Assembly: GCA_030696545.1 (NCBI GenBank)
Contig: JAUYSA010000512.1
Coordinates: 1 to 7,662, forward strand
DNA length: 7,662 nt
Direction of reading: 5' to 3'
From: Hyphomonadaceae bacterium
GTDB taxonomy: Bacteria; Pseudomonadota; Alphaproteobacteria; Caulobacterales; Hyphomonadaceae
Below are positions 1 to 7,133 of the stretch, one piece after another. Position 1 is the stretch's first letter. Each line of letters opens with the position of its first letter. A model generated the notes under the pieces. The model saw nothing but the letters and a program-made list of their open reading frames with translations. It was not told where the DNA came from and ran no database searches. Made by a program: the position numbers and the translations under genes.

Positions 1-84
1 GAAATGGATGCCGCATTGGCCGCCCTGCAGAAGCACGACGGAAACCTTCGTCTCGCTCTTGGTGAGGTCACGCCGCGTCAGTGA
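1..84 (+). CDS. murQ: C-terminal fragment of probable N-acetylmuramic acid 6-phosphate etherase (5' end outside window)
   Basis: Reading frame 1 is open from the first base to a TGA at 82-84 and encodes 27 residues. The segment ALAALQKHDGNLRLALGE resembles the small helical, UBA-like tail at the end of MurQ proteins, where a pattern such as L(L)xxHxGNLRxAL is common. MurQ is a cytoplasmic SIS-domain lyase that removes D-lactate from MurNAc-6-phosphate to give GlcNAc-6-phosphate, the substrate of NagA. The convergent neighbour here is nagA, so the context supports the call. The gene ends inside the last codons of nagA (7-base overlap, 78-84). Only the tail is visible: no SIS motif or catalytic residue can be inspected, and another protein with a UBA-like tail remains possible. 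The identification rests on a short match plus gene neighbourhood. Confidence 0.7.
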   Translation, partial: EMDAALAALQKHDGNLRLALGEVTPRQ

Positions 85-1199
85 ACCTGCCGCCCGCCGA
101 TCCACGTCGCCTTCACCCTCATCTCGCTATCAAGCAGCACCATGTCAGCGCGATAACCCTGTGCGATGCGGCCGCGTTCATCTCCAGCCTTCATGAAGCT
201 CGCCGGTGTCAAACTCGCCATGCGCAGCGCCTCTTCGCGGGAAGCGCCCAGCATCGCGACCGCATTGCGAACAGCCCCAGAAAGTTCCAGATGCGCACCC
301 GCCAGTGTTCCTGCCTCGGTCCGAAGCGCGCCGTCCTTGACGGTGATCGTCTCGCCAAAAAGCGTCATCGCGTTTTGCGCTGATCCGATCGTCGCCATCG
401 CGTCAGATACCAGCACCAGCCTGTCCGCTGTTTTGGCTACAAAAGCCGCTCGCGCTGACGCAGGATGCACGTGAATACCGTCCAGGATAAGTCCGGCCCA
501 GCAATCCGGTCTACCAAGCGCCACGCCCAATGGCCCCGGATTGCGTCCTTCCATCGGCGGCATTGCATTGAACAAGTGCGTAAAACCTGTCGCCCCTGCA
601 TCAATAGCGCGCTCGACGTCTTCCGCCGCCGCCGCTGTATGGCCCAGGCTCACAATAACGCCCGCATCCACGAGCGCCCGGATCGTCGTCGGCCCGATCT
701 GCTCCGGCGCCACCGTCACCATCAGCGGGAAGGACAGCTTCCGCGTCAGTATATTCAGGTCGTCCGTATCCATCTCCCGCAGAAACCTGGCCGGATGCAC
801 GCCGCGCCGCGGCTCCGAAAGCCATGGTCCTTCCAGGTGAAGACCCAGAACGCCATCGACGCCCGCTCTGATCGCCTCGCCCACAGCCTCTATCGCGCGC
901 ACAGTCTTGTCACGCTCATCGGAAATCAATGTTGCCATGAAACCAGTAACGCCGAACTGCCGATGCGTCCCAGCAATCACCGCAAGCGTCTCAACGGTTT
1001 GCGAGTCATTGAACAGCACGCCCCCGCCGCCATTGACCTGCACATCGACAAACCCCGGCGCCAGCAGCCCATCCAGCTTCACCGCGTCAGTCTCAACACC
1101 CGCGGCAACCTCCACGATGCGCCCGCCATCGATCCGTACAGTCACATCCTCGACGATGCCGTCACCCGTGAATAATTGCGTCGGCGCTAGCGCGATCAT
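78..1199 (-). CDS. nagA: N-acetylglucosamine-6-phosphate deacetylase
   Basis: A 373-residue amidohydrolase-superfamily enzyme that hydrolyses GlcNAc-6-phosphate to glucosamine-6-phosphate and acetate in the cytoplasm. Family motifs appear in order: PGFVDVQVNG (48-57), HLEGP with the metal-binding Glu123, SLGHT with His187, THLFNAM with His208, LDGIHVH (239-245) and VSDAM with Asp266, which matches the catalytic Asp of E. coli NagA. The early motif has Gln (DVQ) rather than the HxH of many amidohydrolases, as in E. coli-type NagA, which uses a single metal. Length is normal for the family. The ATG shares one base with the stop codon of the upstream deaminase gene (TGATG), so the two are very probably translationally coupled; a weak GAGA at 1207-1210 precedes it by 7 bases. 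The product is the direct substrate of that neighbour. The 3' end overlaps the murQ-like tail by 7 bases. Confidence 0.96.
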   Translation of the reverse strand: MIALAPTQLFTGDGIVEDVTVRIDGGRIVEVAAGVETDAVKLDGLLAPGFVDVQVNGGGGVLFNDSQTVETLAVIAGTHRQFGVTGFMATLISDERDKTVRAIEAVGEAIRAGVDGVLGLHLEGPWLSEPRRGVHPARFLREMDTDDLNILTRKLSFPLMVTVAPEQIGPTTIRALVDAGVIVSLGHTAAAAEDVERAIDAGATGFTHLFNAMPPMEGRNPGPLGVALGRPDCWAGLILDGIHVHPASARAAFVAKTADRLVLVSDAMATIGSAQNAMTLFGETITVKDGALRTEAGTLAGAHLELSGAVRNAVAMLGASREEALRMASLTPASFMKAGDERGRIAQGYRADMVLLDSEMRVKATWIGGRQVH

Positions 1200-2227
1200 C
1201 AGCGTGTCTCTGTAACCTTGGTCAGCGTCGGTGGATGATCCGGCGAACGTCCTCGCCGCAGGGCAGTCGCGTTGGCCAGCAGATAGAAGCGCAGCAGCAT
1301 CGCAAGCAGCTCCAGCACGGGCTCCACATCGGGCCTCACGCCGATCCGCGTCCCATCCGCCGAAATGAACAGCACAGGGCTGCCCAACTTTTCCAGATCG
1401 TCCGCCAGCTTCTTAAATCCCTCATAGGCCGCATCGCGCTGCGCAAAGATCACGATCCGCAACTCCGGCCCCGCCAGCGCGAACGGCCCATGCCGCACTT
1501 CCGCTGCGCTCACCGCCTCCGCGTGGAGCCCGTTGGTCTCCTTCAGCTTCAGCGCCGCCTCCGCCGCCACCGCGAGCCCCGGCCCACGGCCGATCACATA
1601 GACGGGTCCATCGCGATCAAAGAACGCCTCCGCCGACCGCCAGTCCTCCATCAGCGCCTTCGCCAACACCTCAGGCGAACGCTCGAAGGCTGCGATCATC
1701 TCTCCATCATCCAGCCAATGCGCCACCAGACCAAACACCAGCGTCATCGCCGCGATGCACGACTTGGTGGCCGCCACGCTCCGCTCTGGCCCAGCCTCGA
1801 GCGAGACGAACACGTCCATGATTTCGGCAAGGGGAGAGGCTGCGTCATTGATCAGCCCCACACGCAAAACATCCGGCCCCGTCGCCGACCTGCAGAACTC
1901 CACCAGATCCGGACTGCGCCCAGACTGCGAGATCGCAAGCAGCAAAGCCTTCTCGATATTCAGCTGCCGCCCGTAGATCGATCGTATCGACGGCGCCGCC
2001 GAAACTGTCGGCAACCCAAGCCGCGCCTCAAACAGATACTTCGCCAGCAGCGCCGCCGCATCCGAGCTTCCGCGCCCTGCAGCCAGCGCATAGCGCGGCG
2101 AAAGCCCCCGCAGCCGCTCTCCCAAATCCCTCAACACCGGCGTGGCTTTCGCCACAAGCCTCGCCGCAACCACGGGAGCTTCGCGAGCCTCCGCCTCCAT
2201 CAATGTCGTGCGCGCAGGCTCTTTCAT
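1199..2227 (-). CDS. nagB-II: SIS-domain glucosamine-6-phosphate deaminase, NagB-II type
   Basis: A 342-residue protein with two SIS (sugar isomerase) domains. It resembles the isomerase half of GlmS without the N-terminal glutamine amidotransferase domain. Domain 1 (about 45-170) carries AGRGSSDAAA (50-59), SQSGRSPDL (100-108) and GPERSVAATKS (146-156). Domain 2 (about 205-320) carries IGRGPG (212-217), EAALKLKETNGLHAEA (223-238) and EVRHGP (243-248). It ends with LTKVTETR, typical of this group. Lacking the glutaminase domain, and cotranscribed with nagA, it most likely deaminates glucosamine-6-phosphate to fructose-6-phosphate and ammonia, as described for Shewanella NagB-II. An AgaS-like deaminase/isomerase for galactosamine-6-phosphate is the main alternative, but nagA next door favours GlcN-6P. 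The frame is open 27 codons further upstream (ATG at 2308). The start at 2227 is preferred because GGAG lies 7 bases before it and the upstream residues are unlike the family. Confidence 0.9.
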   Translation of the reverse strand: MKEPARTTLMEAEAREAPVVAARLVAKATPVLRDLGERLRGLSPRYALAAGRGSSDAAALLAKYLFEARLGLPTVSAAPSIRSIYGRQLNIEKALLLAISQSGRSPDLVEFCRSATGPDVLRVGLINDAASPLAEIMDVFVSLEAGPERSVAATKSCIAAMTLVFGLVAHWLDDGEMIAAFERSPEVLAKALMEDWRSAEAFFDRDGPVYVIGRGPGLAVAAEAALKLKETNGLHAEAVSAAEVRHGPFALAGPELRIVIFAQRDAAYEGFKKLADDLEKLGSPVLFISADGTRIGVRPDVEPVLELLAMLLRFYLLANATALRRGRSPDHPPTLTKVTETR

Positions 2228-2234
2228 CAGGCGA

Positions 2235-2238
2235 CTCC
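2235..2238 (-). promoter_or_regulatory. Ribosome binding site deciding the nagB-II start
   Basis: On the minus strand GGAG stands 7 bases before the ATG at 2225-2227. This is the reason for choosing that start rather than the in-frame ATG 81 bases upstream, which adds an arginine-rich stretch not typical of the SIS deaminases. Confidence 0.6.
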
Positions 2239-2357
2239 GGCGCACACCGTAGATAGCGTCACTCCGGAAGCCCAGAGCCGGGCGGCGCTTTGCAGCGATC
2301 ACCAGCATCCCGCTTGCTCGTCACGCAGCCGTGTATTGCCGACGCCAAGATTAATTA

Positions 2358-2370
2358 TTGACAGCGTAAA
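2358..2370. promoter_or_regulatory. Degenerate second copy of the operator, coinciding with a TTGACA -35 hexamer
   Basis: TTGACAGCGTAAA matches the downstream palindrome at 9 of 13 positions, with the left half-site nearly intact and the right half decayed. Centre-to-centre distance is 21 bp, two helical turns, so two repressor dimers could sit on the same DNA face. The left half-site also reads as a perfect -35 hexamer, so it may simply be a promoter element rather than an operator. Confidence 0.35.
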
Positions 2371-2378
2371 ATATAAAA

Positions 2379-2391
2379 TAGACAGTGTCTA
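2379..2391. promoter_or_regulatory. Perfect 13-bp palindrome, probable repressor operator (primary site)
   Basis: TAGACA-G-TGTCTA is a perfect inverted repeat with 6-base arms around one central base. Its centre lies 27 bases upstream of the adaptor start codon and about 158 bases from nagB-II. It overlaps the expected -10/+1 zone of the rightward promoter, where a bound repressor would block initiation. Short palindromes of this sort are common operators of TetR-family repressors controlling RND pumps, but the protein that binds here is not encoded in the window, so the family assignment is inference. Confidence 0.55.
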
Positions 2392-2400
2392 GCAATCTGT

Positions 2401-2406
2401 GGGTGA
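2401..2406 (+). promoter_or_regulatory. Ribosome binding site supporting the adaptor start at 2412
   Basis: GGGTGA lies 5 bases before the ATG at 2412. It supports that start over the in-frame GTG at 2385, which would put nine extra residues in front of an otherwise well-formed lipoprotein signal and would begin inside the operator palindrome. Confidence 0.45.
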
Positions 2407-2411
2407 CGGGC

Positions 2412-3446
2412 ATGGCACTGAGATCGGAATTGTGGGTGGCTGCGGCGCTTCTGGCTTTCGCCACGGCGGCATGTTCGCCCGGAGAGCAGCCAGCGGAAGC
2501 TGCAAAGTCCCAGGCTGTCCCGCCCGTCGAGGTGGAAGTCTATCGCATTGAGCAGCGTCGGCAAGCGGGTGTTCTGCGCGCTAGCGGGCTCGTGACCTAC
2601 AAGAGCGAAACTCTCCTGTCGTTCGGCGCGCCCGGCATGATCGAAACCCTGCTCGTGGACGACGGCGCCCGCGTCTATGCCGGACAGACCCTCGCCACCC
2701 TCCGCCGCACCTCGGTCGGCGCCGATCCTGCCGAGTCCGAAGTTGTCCGCCAGACCGCGCAGCAGACCTTCGATCGCGTCAGCCGCCTCCACGCCGCCGG
2801 CGCTGCCTCGCAAGCTGACCTCGACAACGCCCGCCTGGCGCTCGAACGCGCCCGCGAAATCGTCTCCGTCGTCTCCCCCGCAACCGGGGTCATCCTCCGC
2901 CGCGACGCAGAGCGTGGCCAGATGGTCACGGCCGGCCAGCCCATCCTGCAGCTCGGCGAAGACCGCACAGGCATCATCGTCCGCGCCCAGCTTTCGTCCG
3001 TCGATGTCGCACGCGTACGCGCCGGCGATATTGCCGAAATCAACATTCCCGGCCGCGAGCGCCGCTCCGGCAAAGTCACCCAGATCTCCCCGAAGATGGC
3101 CGCGAACATGGGGTCGTTCGAAGTCGAAATACGTCTCGACGACCCCAAGGACCTCAAGAGCGGCGAAGTCGCCGAGGTCCTGATCGCGGCCAAGCCCATA
3201 TCCGGCCAGCCGGACAAGACTGCCTTCCTCATACCGGCCATTTCACTGATCGACGCCCGCGCTGACCAGGGCATGGTCTATGTCGTCGGCGCGGACGGAA
3301 AGGCCACGCGGCGTTCCGTGCAGACCGAGGGTATCACTGACGCTGGCGTAGTCGTCACCGGCGGCCTCCAGCCGGGCGAGGCGATCATCACGCGCGGCGC
3401 CTCAATGGTTCGCGACGGCGACGCCGTCAAATTCCGCCAGGAATAG
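2412..3446 (+). CDS. RND efflux periplasmic adaptor (membrane fusion protein), lipoprotein
   Basis: A 344-residue HlyD/AcrA-family adaptor that links an inner-membrane RND pump to an outer-membrane channel. Residues 1-20 form a lipoprotein signal with a hydrophobic core (WVAAALLAFA) and a TAAC lipobox, predicting lipidated Cys21 and inner-membrane anchoring. The split lipoyl (barrel-sandwich) domain is at about 60-97 and 153-182, with the markers GMIETLLVDDGARVYAGQ and SPATGVILRRDAERGQMV. Between them lies a helical hairpin of only about 50 residues, with the tip-like segment RLHAAGAASQADLD (125-138), resembling the R-L-S motif that contacts TolC-type channels. A beta-barrel domain (about 185-262) and a membrane-proximal domain (about 270-343) follow. 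Three bases separate it from the permease gene, so the two form an operon. No outer-membrane factor is visible in the window. The substrate cannot be predicted, and I assign no gene symbol. Confidence 0.92.
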   Translation: MALRSELWVAAALLAFATAACSPGEQPAEAAKSQAVPPVEVEVYRIEQRRQAGVLRASGLVTYKSETLLSFGAPGMIETLLVDDGARVYAGQTLATLRRTSVGADPAESEVVRQTAQQTFDRVSRLHAAGAASQADLDNARLALERAREIVSVVSPATGVILRRDAERGQMVTAGQPILQLGEDRTGIIVRAQLSSVDVARVRAGDIAEINIPGRERRSGKVTQISPKMAANMGSFEVEIRLDDPKDLKSGEVAEVLIAAKPISGQPDKTAFLIPAISLIDARADQGMVYVVGADGKATRRSVQTEGITDAGVVVTGGLQPGEAIITRGASMVRDGDAVKFRQE

Positions 3447-3449
3447 CCC

Positions 3450-6400
3450 ATGCAGGCGATCACACGCTTCTTCATTGAGCGCTGGCAGTTCACGCTCATC
3501 CTTTTCATCATGCTCTTCGCGCTTGGCCTTGCATCCGTGCAGGCCATTCCGAAGTCCGAGGACCCGATCGTCAAGTTCGCCGGCGTCGGCGTCTTCGTCG
3601 TCCTGCCGGGCGCCGACCCTGAGCAGATGGAGCGTGTCGTCGCCATCCCGATCGAGACCGCTCTCAACGGCCTCGAATATGTCGACACCATTTCCTCCAA
3701 CAGCAGCGCCGGCCTCGCCTCGATCAGCGTGCAGTTCGAATACGGCACCGATCCAGAGAAGAAATACGACGAAGTCGTCCGCGAACTGAACGTCCTCCGC
3801 CCGACGCTACCCGCCGGCATCACCATGATCCGGGCCGATCGTGCGAACCCCGCCCAGACCAGCATCGTCCAGATGGCGCTGGTCAGCGAAACCGCGCCCA
3901 TGCGCCAGATGGAAGCCTACGCGCGCGAACTGCGCGATGCGATGGAACGTGCGCCCGGCGTGCAACAGGCCGAAATCTGGGGCGTCCCCACGTCAGAAGT
4001 CCGCGTAACCGTAGATCTCGACAAGCTCGCCGCCTATCAGCTCCCCCTCGGCGCCGTGACAGAAGCACTGGAACGGGAAGGAGCCGATCTTCCCATTGGC
4101 TCCGTGGAGAGCAGCGGCCGCCGTTTCAACGTCGAAGCCACTGGTCCTTTCGACAGCGTCGAGGAGATCCGCGACGTTGTCCTGCGCAGTGGTAATGGCT
4201 CCACCGTCCGCGTCGGCGACATCGCCAACGTCGAATGGACTAACGACGAACAGACCCACATAACGCGCTACAGCGGCAAACGCGCCATCTTCGTCACGGC
4301 TCGCGCAAAGCTTGGCGCGACGATCTTCACCGTCATGGACGCCCTGAAGGCGCGCGTCGACGCATTCGAGCCGCGTCTCCCGCCGGAGATCAAGCTGGAG
4401 CGCGGCTTCGACCAGTCCGAAACCGTCGCCCATCGTCTGTCGTCGCTGGGCCGAGACCTCGGCATCGCCATTGCGCTCGTGCTGCTTACGCTGCTGCCGC
4501 TTGGCTTCCGCGCCTCGCTCATCGTCATGGTCTCGATCCCGTTCTCGTTCGCGATCGGCATCACGGTCCTTAACATCCTCGGCTACTCGCTGAACCAGCT
4601 CTCTATCGCCGGCTTCGTGCTGGCGCTTGGTCTGCTGGTCGATGACTCCATCGTGGTTACAGAGAACATCGCCCGCCACCTGCGAAGCGGCCTGACGCCT
4701 CGCGACGCCGCGCTTGAGGGCGTCAAGGAGATCAACGTCGCTGTTCTCGGCTGTACCGCGGCCTTGCTGCTCGCCTTCGTGCCGCTGCTCAACCTGCCGG
4801 AAGCGGCCGGCGACTTTACACGCTCGCTCCCGATGGCTGTCGTCTGCACCATCGCCGCGTCGCTTTTCGTGGCGCTGAGCGTCATCCCGTTCCTCGCCAG
4901 CCGCCTCCTGCCGCGCAAAGCTCACGGTAACGTCTTTCTTGATGTCATCATGGGCGGCATTCACGCGATCTACCGTCCGATCCTCCACGTCGCACTGTCA
5001 TTCCCGCGCATCACGATCGCGATCGGCATGGCCCTGTTCCTGGCCACGCTGACGCTGGTTCCGAAACTCGGTTTCAGCCTTTTCCCCGAGAACGACAGCC
5101 CGTACTTCCTTGTTCGGGTCGAGTTGCCGCAAGGCGTCTCCGTCTCGGAGACGGATCGCGCCGTGCAGTTCGCCGATGGCGTTCTGGCTAAGCGTGAGAA
5201 CATCAGCTGGCGCTTCTCAAACGCGGGCAGGGGCAATCCGCGCGTCTATTACAACGAACAGCCTTCCGAAACGCAGTCGAACGTTGGCGACATCTATGCC
5301 CGCTTCGATCATTGGGAAGCCGAAACCGGCCATGCCGAACTCGAAGCGCTTCGCAACGAGCTGTCGACCTTTGCCGGAGCGCGCTTCAACGTGAAGCGCT
5401 TCCTCAACGGTCCGCCGATCGAAGCGCCCATCGCCGTCCGCGTCCGTGGCGCGGATATCAACGTCCTCACGGATCTCGCCTCGCAGGTCGAGCGCCTTGT
5501 CACCGAGGCCGACGGCACGCGCAACGTGCGTAACCCGCTCGGCGAAAAGCTGGTCGATCTCAATCTGAACATCGACACCGAAGTCGCGGCCCTGCGCGGC
5601 GTGCCCGCAGGCGCCATCGACCAGACGCTCCGCATCGCCATCGGCGGCGCACGCGTCGCCACATTCCGCGACCCCGTCGGCGATTCCTATCCCATCGTCG
5701 TCCGCGCACCGCGCGCCGAACGCATGAAGATCGAGGACGTCAACAAGCTCTACATATGGACCAACACCGGCGCTGCGATGCCGCTCTCCGAATTGGCAAA
5801 GCCCTCGCTCTCGGCAGGTCCATCGCGGATCAGCCGTTACGAGCAAGAGCGTACAGTCACGATCACCGCGTTCACCCAACCGGGTCGCCTGGCGGGCGAT
5901 GTCACGCGCGCCGTGGCTGCAAAGCTCAGCCCGCTGAAGCTGCCGCCCGGCTATTCGATCTCCTACGGCGGGGAAGCCGAGGCGCAGTCCGAAAGCTTTG
6001 GCGGCTTCGGTCCTGCAATCATCATCGCCTGCTTCGGTATTCTCGCCGTGCTGCTGCTGGAATTCGGCTCGTTCTCCAGCGCCGCTGTGGTCGCCTTCGT
6101 GATCCCGTTCGGCATCATGGGCGGCCTTATCGCCCTGTTCATCGGCAAGGAGTCGTTGTCCTACACCTCGATCATCGGCTTCATCGCCCTGATCGGCATC
6201 GAGATCAAAAACTCGATCCTGCTGGTGGAGTTCGCAAACCAGGAACGCGAACGCGGAACCCCGCTCCGCGAAGCCATCGAGAAAGCGGGCGAAGTCCGCT
6301 TCCTGCCGGTGCTGCTCACCTCGATGACCGCTATCGGCGGCATGATCCCGCTCATCATGGAGCGTTCGCCGCTCTATTCGCCGCTGGCCATGGTCATCGT

Positions 6401-6551
6401 CGGCGGCCTCATCACCTCCACACTGCTCGCCCGTATCGTCACGCCGCCGCTTTACCTGCTGCTGGCGCCCGGCGAGGCGAAGCAGAAGAAGCCGAAGCGC
6501 TCGCGGCGCGGGAAGGGTGATGTCGACCCGGTCATCACGCCAGCGGAATAG
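3450..6551 (+). CDS. RND-family efflux permease (AcrB/HAE1-like inner-membrane pump)
   Basis: A 1033-residue proton-driven exporter, the usual length for this family, working as a trimer with the adaptor encoded upstream. Architecture is complete: TM1 (about 12-31), a large periplasmic porter/docking loop (about 35-330), TM2-TM6 (about 335-480), TM7 (about 520-538), a second large loop (about 540-850) and TM8-TM12 (about 853-1005). The proton relay is intact: Asp398-Asp399 in GLLVDDSIVVTEN (TM4), Lys920 in EIKNSILLVEF (TM10), and Arg950 and Thr957 in VRFLPVLLTS (TM11). By my alignment these match AcrB D407, D408, K940, R971 and T978. AGGAA (3439-3443), inside the end of the adaptor gene, is a good ribosome site 6 bases before the ATG. 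The cytoplasmic tail after about 1010 is rich in Lys/Arg. The intact relay argues for an active pump. Substrate is unknown; drugs, detergents, lipids or cell-wall-related compounds are all possible. Confidence 0.95.
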   Translation: MQAITRFFIERWQFTLILFIMLFALGLASVQAIPKSEDPIVKFAGVGVFVVLPGADPEQMERVVAIPIETALNGLEYVDTISSNSSAGLASISVQFEYGTDPEKKYDEVVRELNVLRPTLPAGITMIRADRANPAQTSIVQMALVSETAPMRQMEAYARELRDAMERAPGVQQAEIWGVPTSEVRVTVDLDKLAAYQLPLGAVTEALEREGADLPIGSVESSGRRFNVEATGPFDSVEEIRDVVLRSGNGSTVRVGDIANVEWTNDEQTHITRYSGKRAIFVTARAKLGATIFTVMDALKARVDAFEPRLPPEIKLERGFDQSETVAHRLSSLGRDLGIAIALVLLTLLPLGFRASLIVMVSIPFSFAIGITVLNILGYSLNQLSIAGFVLALGLLVDDSIVVTENIARHLRSGLTPRDAALEGVKEINVAVLGCTAALLLAFVPLLNLPEAAGDFTRSLPMAVVCTIAASLFVALSVIPFLASRLLPRKAHGNVFLDVIMGGIHAIYRPILHVALSFPRITIAIGMALFLATLTLVPKLGFSLFPENDSPYFLVRVELPQGVSVSETDRAVQFADGVLAKRENISWRFSNAGRGNPRVYYNEQPSETQSNVGDIYARFDHWEAETGHAELEALRNELSTFAGARFNVKRFLNGPPIEAPIAVRVRGADINVLTDLASQVERLVTEADGTRNVRNPLGEKLVDLNLNIDTEVAALRGVPAGAIDQTLRIAIGGARVATFRDPVGDSYPIVVRAPRAERMKIEDVNKLYIWTNTGAAMPLSELAKPSLSAGPSRISRYEQERTVTITAFTQPGRLAGDVTRAVAAKLSPLKLPPGYSISYGGEAEAQSESFGGFGPAIIIACFGILAVLLLEFGSFSSAAVVAFVIPFGIMGGLIALFIGKESLSYTSIIGFIALIGIEIKNSILLVEFANQERERGTPLREAIEKAGEVRFLPVLLTSMTAIGGMIPLIMERSPLYSPLAMVIVGGLITSTLLARIVTPPLYLLLAPGEAKQKKPKRSRRGKGDVDPVITPAE

Positions 6552-6559
6552 ACCGCCTC

Positions 6560-6588
6560 TGGCGAGCAATCCCGGGCGGCGCTACACA
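6560..6588 (+). promoter_or_regulatory. Possible promoter for the DOMON-like gene, perhaps giving a leaderless transcript
   Basis: The 42-base gap after the permease holds GCTACACAT, with a -10-like TACACA at 6583-6588, and TGGCGA at 6560-6565 as a poor -35 at 17-base spacing. The start codon comes 5 bases after the -10-like element and no convincing Shine-Dalgarno precedes it. Initiation at or next to the ATG (leaderless mRNA, common in alphaproteobacteria) would explain this. The hexamers are weak, and readthrough from the pump operon is equally possible. Confidence 0.25.
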
Positions 6589-6593
6589 TCGGT

Positions 6594-7130
6594 ATGCGCC
6601 ACGCCCTGACTCGACACCCGTCTTCGGCATCGCCCGCCAGCGCGATAGATGCCGAGATCACACGGACTGCGGAAAGCCTTGCGCTTCGGTTCACCGTCAC
6701 CGGCGATATCGGCCAGCTTGCCTTGCCTGAGCTGGCCAATCCCACCCGTGCTGACGAGCTCTGGAGACACTCCTGTTTCGAAGCTTTCATGATGCCGGAA
6801 CAGGGCAGCGGCTACAGCGAGGTCAATCTCGCTCCCACCGGCCAGTGGGCTGCCTACCATTTCAGAAGCCATCGCTCCGGCATGACCAACATTGCCGAAG
6901 CGACCGACCCCGGCGTCGGCACCCGTTCCTTCGGCGACCGCTTCGATCTCAGCGCCACGTTCGACCTGCGCCGCCTTCCGAATCTGGAGGGCCCCTGGAA
7001 AGTCGGCCTGTCCGTGATTCTCGAAGACGTCGGCGGCGTCCGGTCCTACTGGGCGCTCAAACACCCCGCCGGAAGGCCGGATTTCCACCATCTGGATTGC
7101 TTTGCCCTGCGACTTCCTTCAGCAGACTGA
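6594..7130 (+). CDS. DOMON-like domain protein, function unknown
   Basis: A 178-residue protein that I place in the bacterial DOMON-like group, an uncharacterised family related to ligand-binding (sugar or haem) DOMON beta-sandwiches. Conserved-looking blocks are DELWRHSCFEAFM (54-66), SEVNLAPTGQWAAY (75-88) and SYWALKHPAGRPDFHHLDCF (151-170). It is rich in predicted beta-strands and has no signal peptide or membrane segment, so it is probably cytoplasmic. The NamZ-like gene starts 3 bases after its stop, implying coexpression and perhaps a joint task. Related DOMON-like domains are known near or fused to peptidoglycan-related proteins such as MurB, which fits the cell-wall-sugar context. A role in binding a muropeptide or amino sugar is only an inference. 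The ATG at 6594 has no good ribosome site; a later start would remove only poorly conserved N-terminal residues. Confidence 0.75.
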   Translation: MRHALTRHPSSASPASAIDAEITRTAESLALRFTVTGDIGQLALPELANPTRADELWRHSCFEAFMMPEQGSGYSEVNLAPTGQWAAYHFRSHRSGMTNIAEATDPGVGTRSFGDRFDLSATFDLRRLPNLEGPWKVGLSVILEDVGGVRSYWALKHPAGRPDFHHLDCFALRLPSAD

Positions 7131-7133
7131 GTC

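Larger units (their letters stand above)
2228..2411. promoter_or_regulatory. Divergent intergenic region between nagB-II/nagA and the RND operon
   Basis: These 184 bases separate two divergent operons. The stretch 2351-2380 is strikingly AT-rich against its GC-rich surroundings and should hold promoters for both directions. Rightward candidates are TTAATT (2351-2356) with TAAAAT (2374-2379) at 17-base spacing, or the perfect -35 hexamer TTGACA (2358-2363) with a poor -10 near 2379-2385. Leftward, TTGCTA (2390-2395 on the minus strand) with TATTTT (2368-2373) at 16-base spacing is possible and would leave a leader of roughly 135 bases before nagB-II. Hexamer matches are by eye; transcription starts are not established. 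Confidence 0.5.

Noticed and set aside
1199..2227. Reading the SIS gene as GlmS (glucosamine-6-phosphate synthase)
   Set aside because: The N-terminal glutamine amidotransferase domain with its catalytic Cys is absent, and the gene is coupled to nagA, which indicates catabolism.
2228..2308. In-frame 27-codon extension of the nagB-II gene
   Set aside because: The extension is Arg-rich and not family-like, whereas the ATG at 2227 has GGAG at good spacing and gives the usual length.
1235..2392. Long plus-strand open frame (385 codons) opposite nagB-II
   Set aside because: The translation is Arg/Gln/His/Pro-rich without domain motifs and mirrors the well-supported SIS deaminase gene.
2385..2411. 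GTG start nine codons upstream for the RND adaptor
   Set aside because: It begins inside the operator palindrome, has no ribosome site, and would place extra residues before a typical lipoprotein signal that starts at the ATG at 2412.
5217..6569. Long open frame (450 codons) on the minus strand opposite the end of the permease gene
   Set aside because: It lies wholly antisense to a clear RND permease, has low-complexity Asp/Arg/Gly-rich composition and no recognisable domain. It is a by-product of GC-rich codon bias.
6553..6579. CCGCC...GGCGG inverted repeat after the permease stop, considered as a terminator
   Set aside because: Only five paired bases, a 17-base loop and no T-run, so it does not qualify as an intrinsic terminator.
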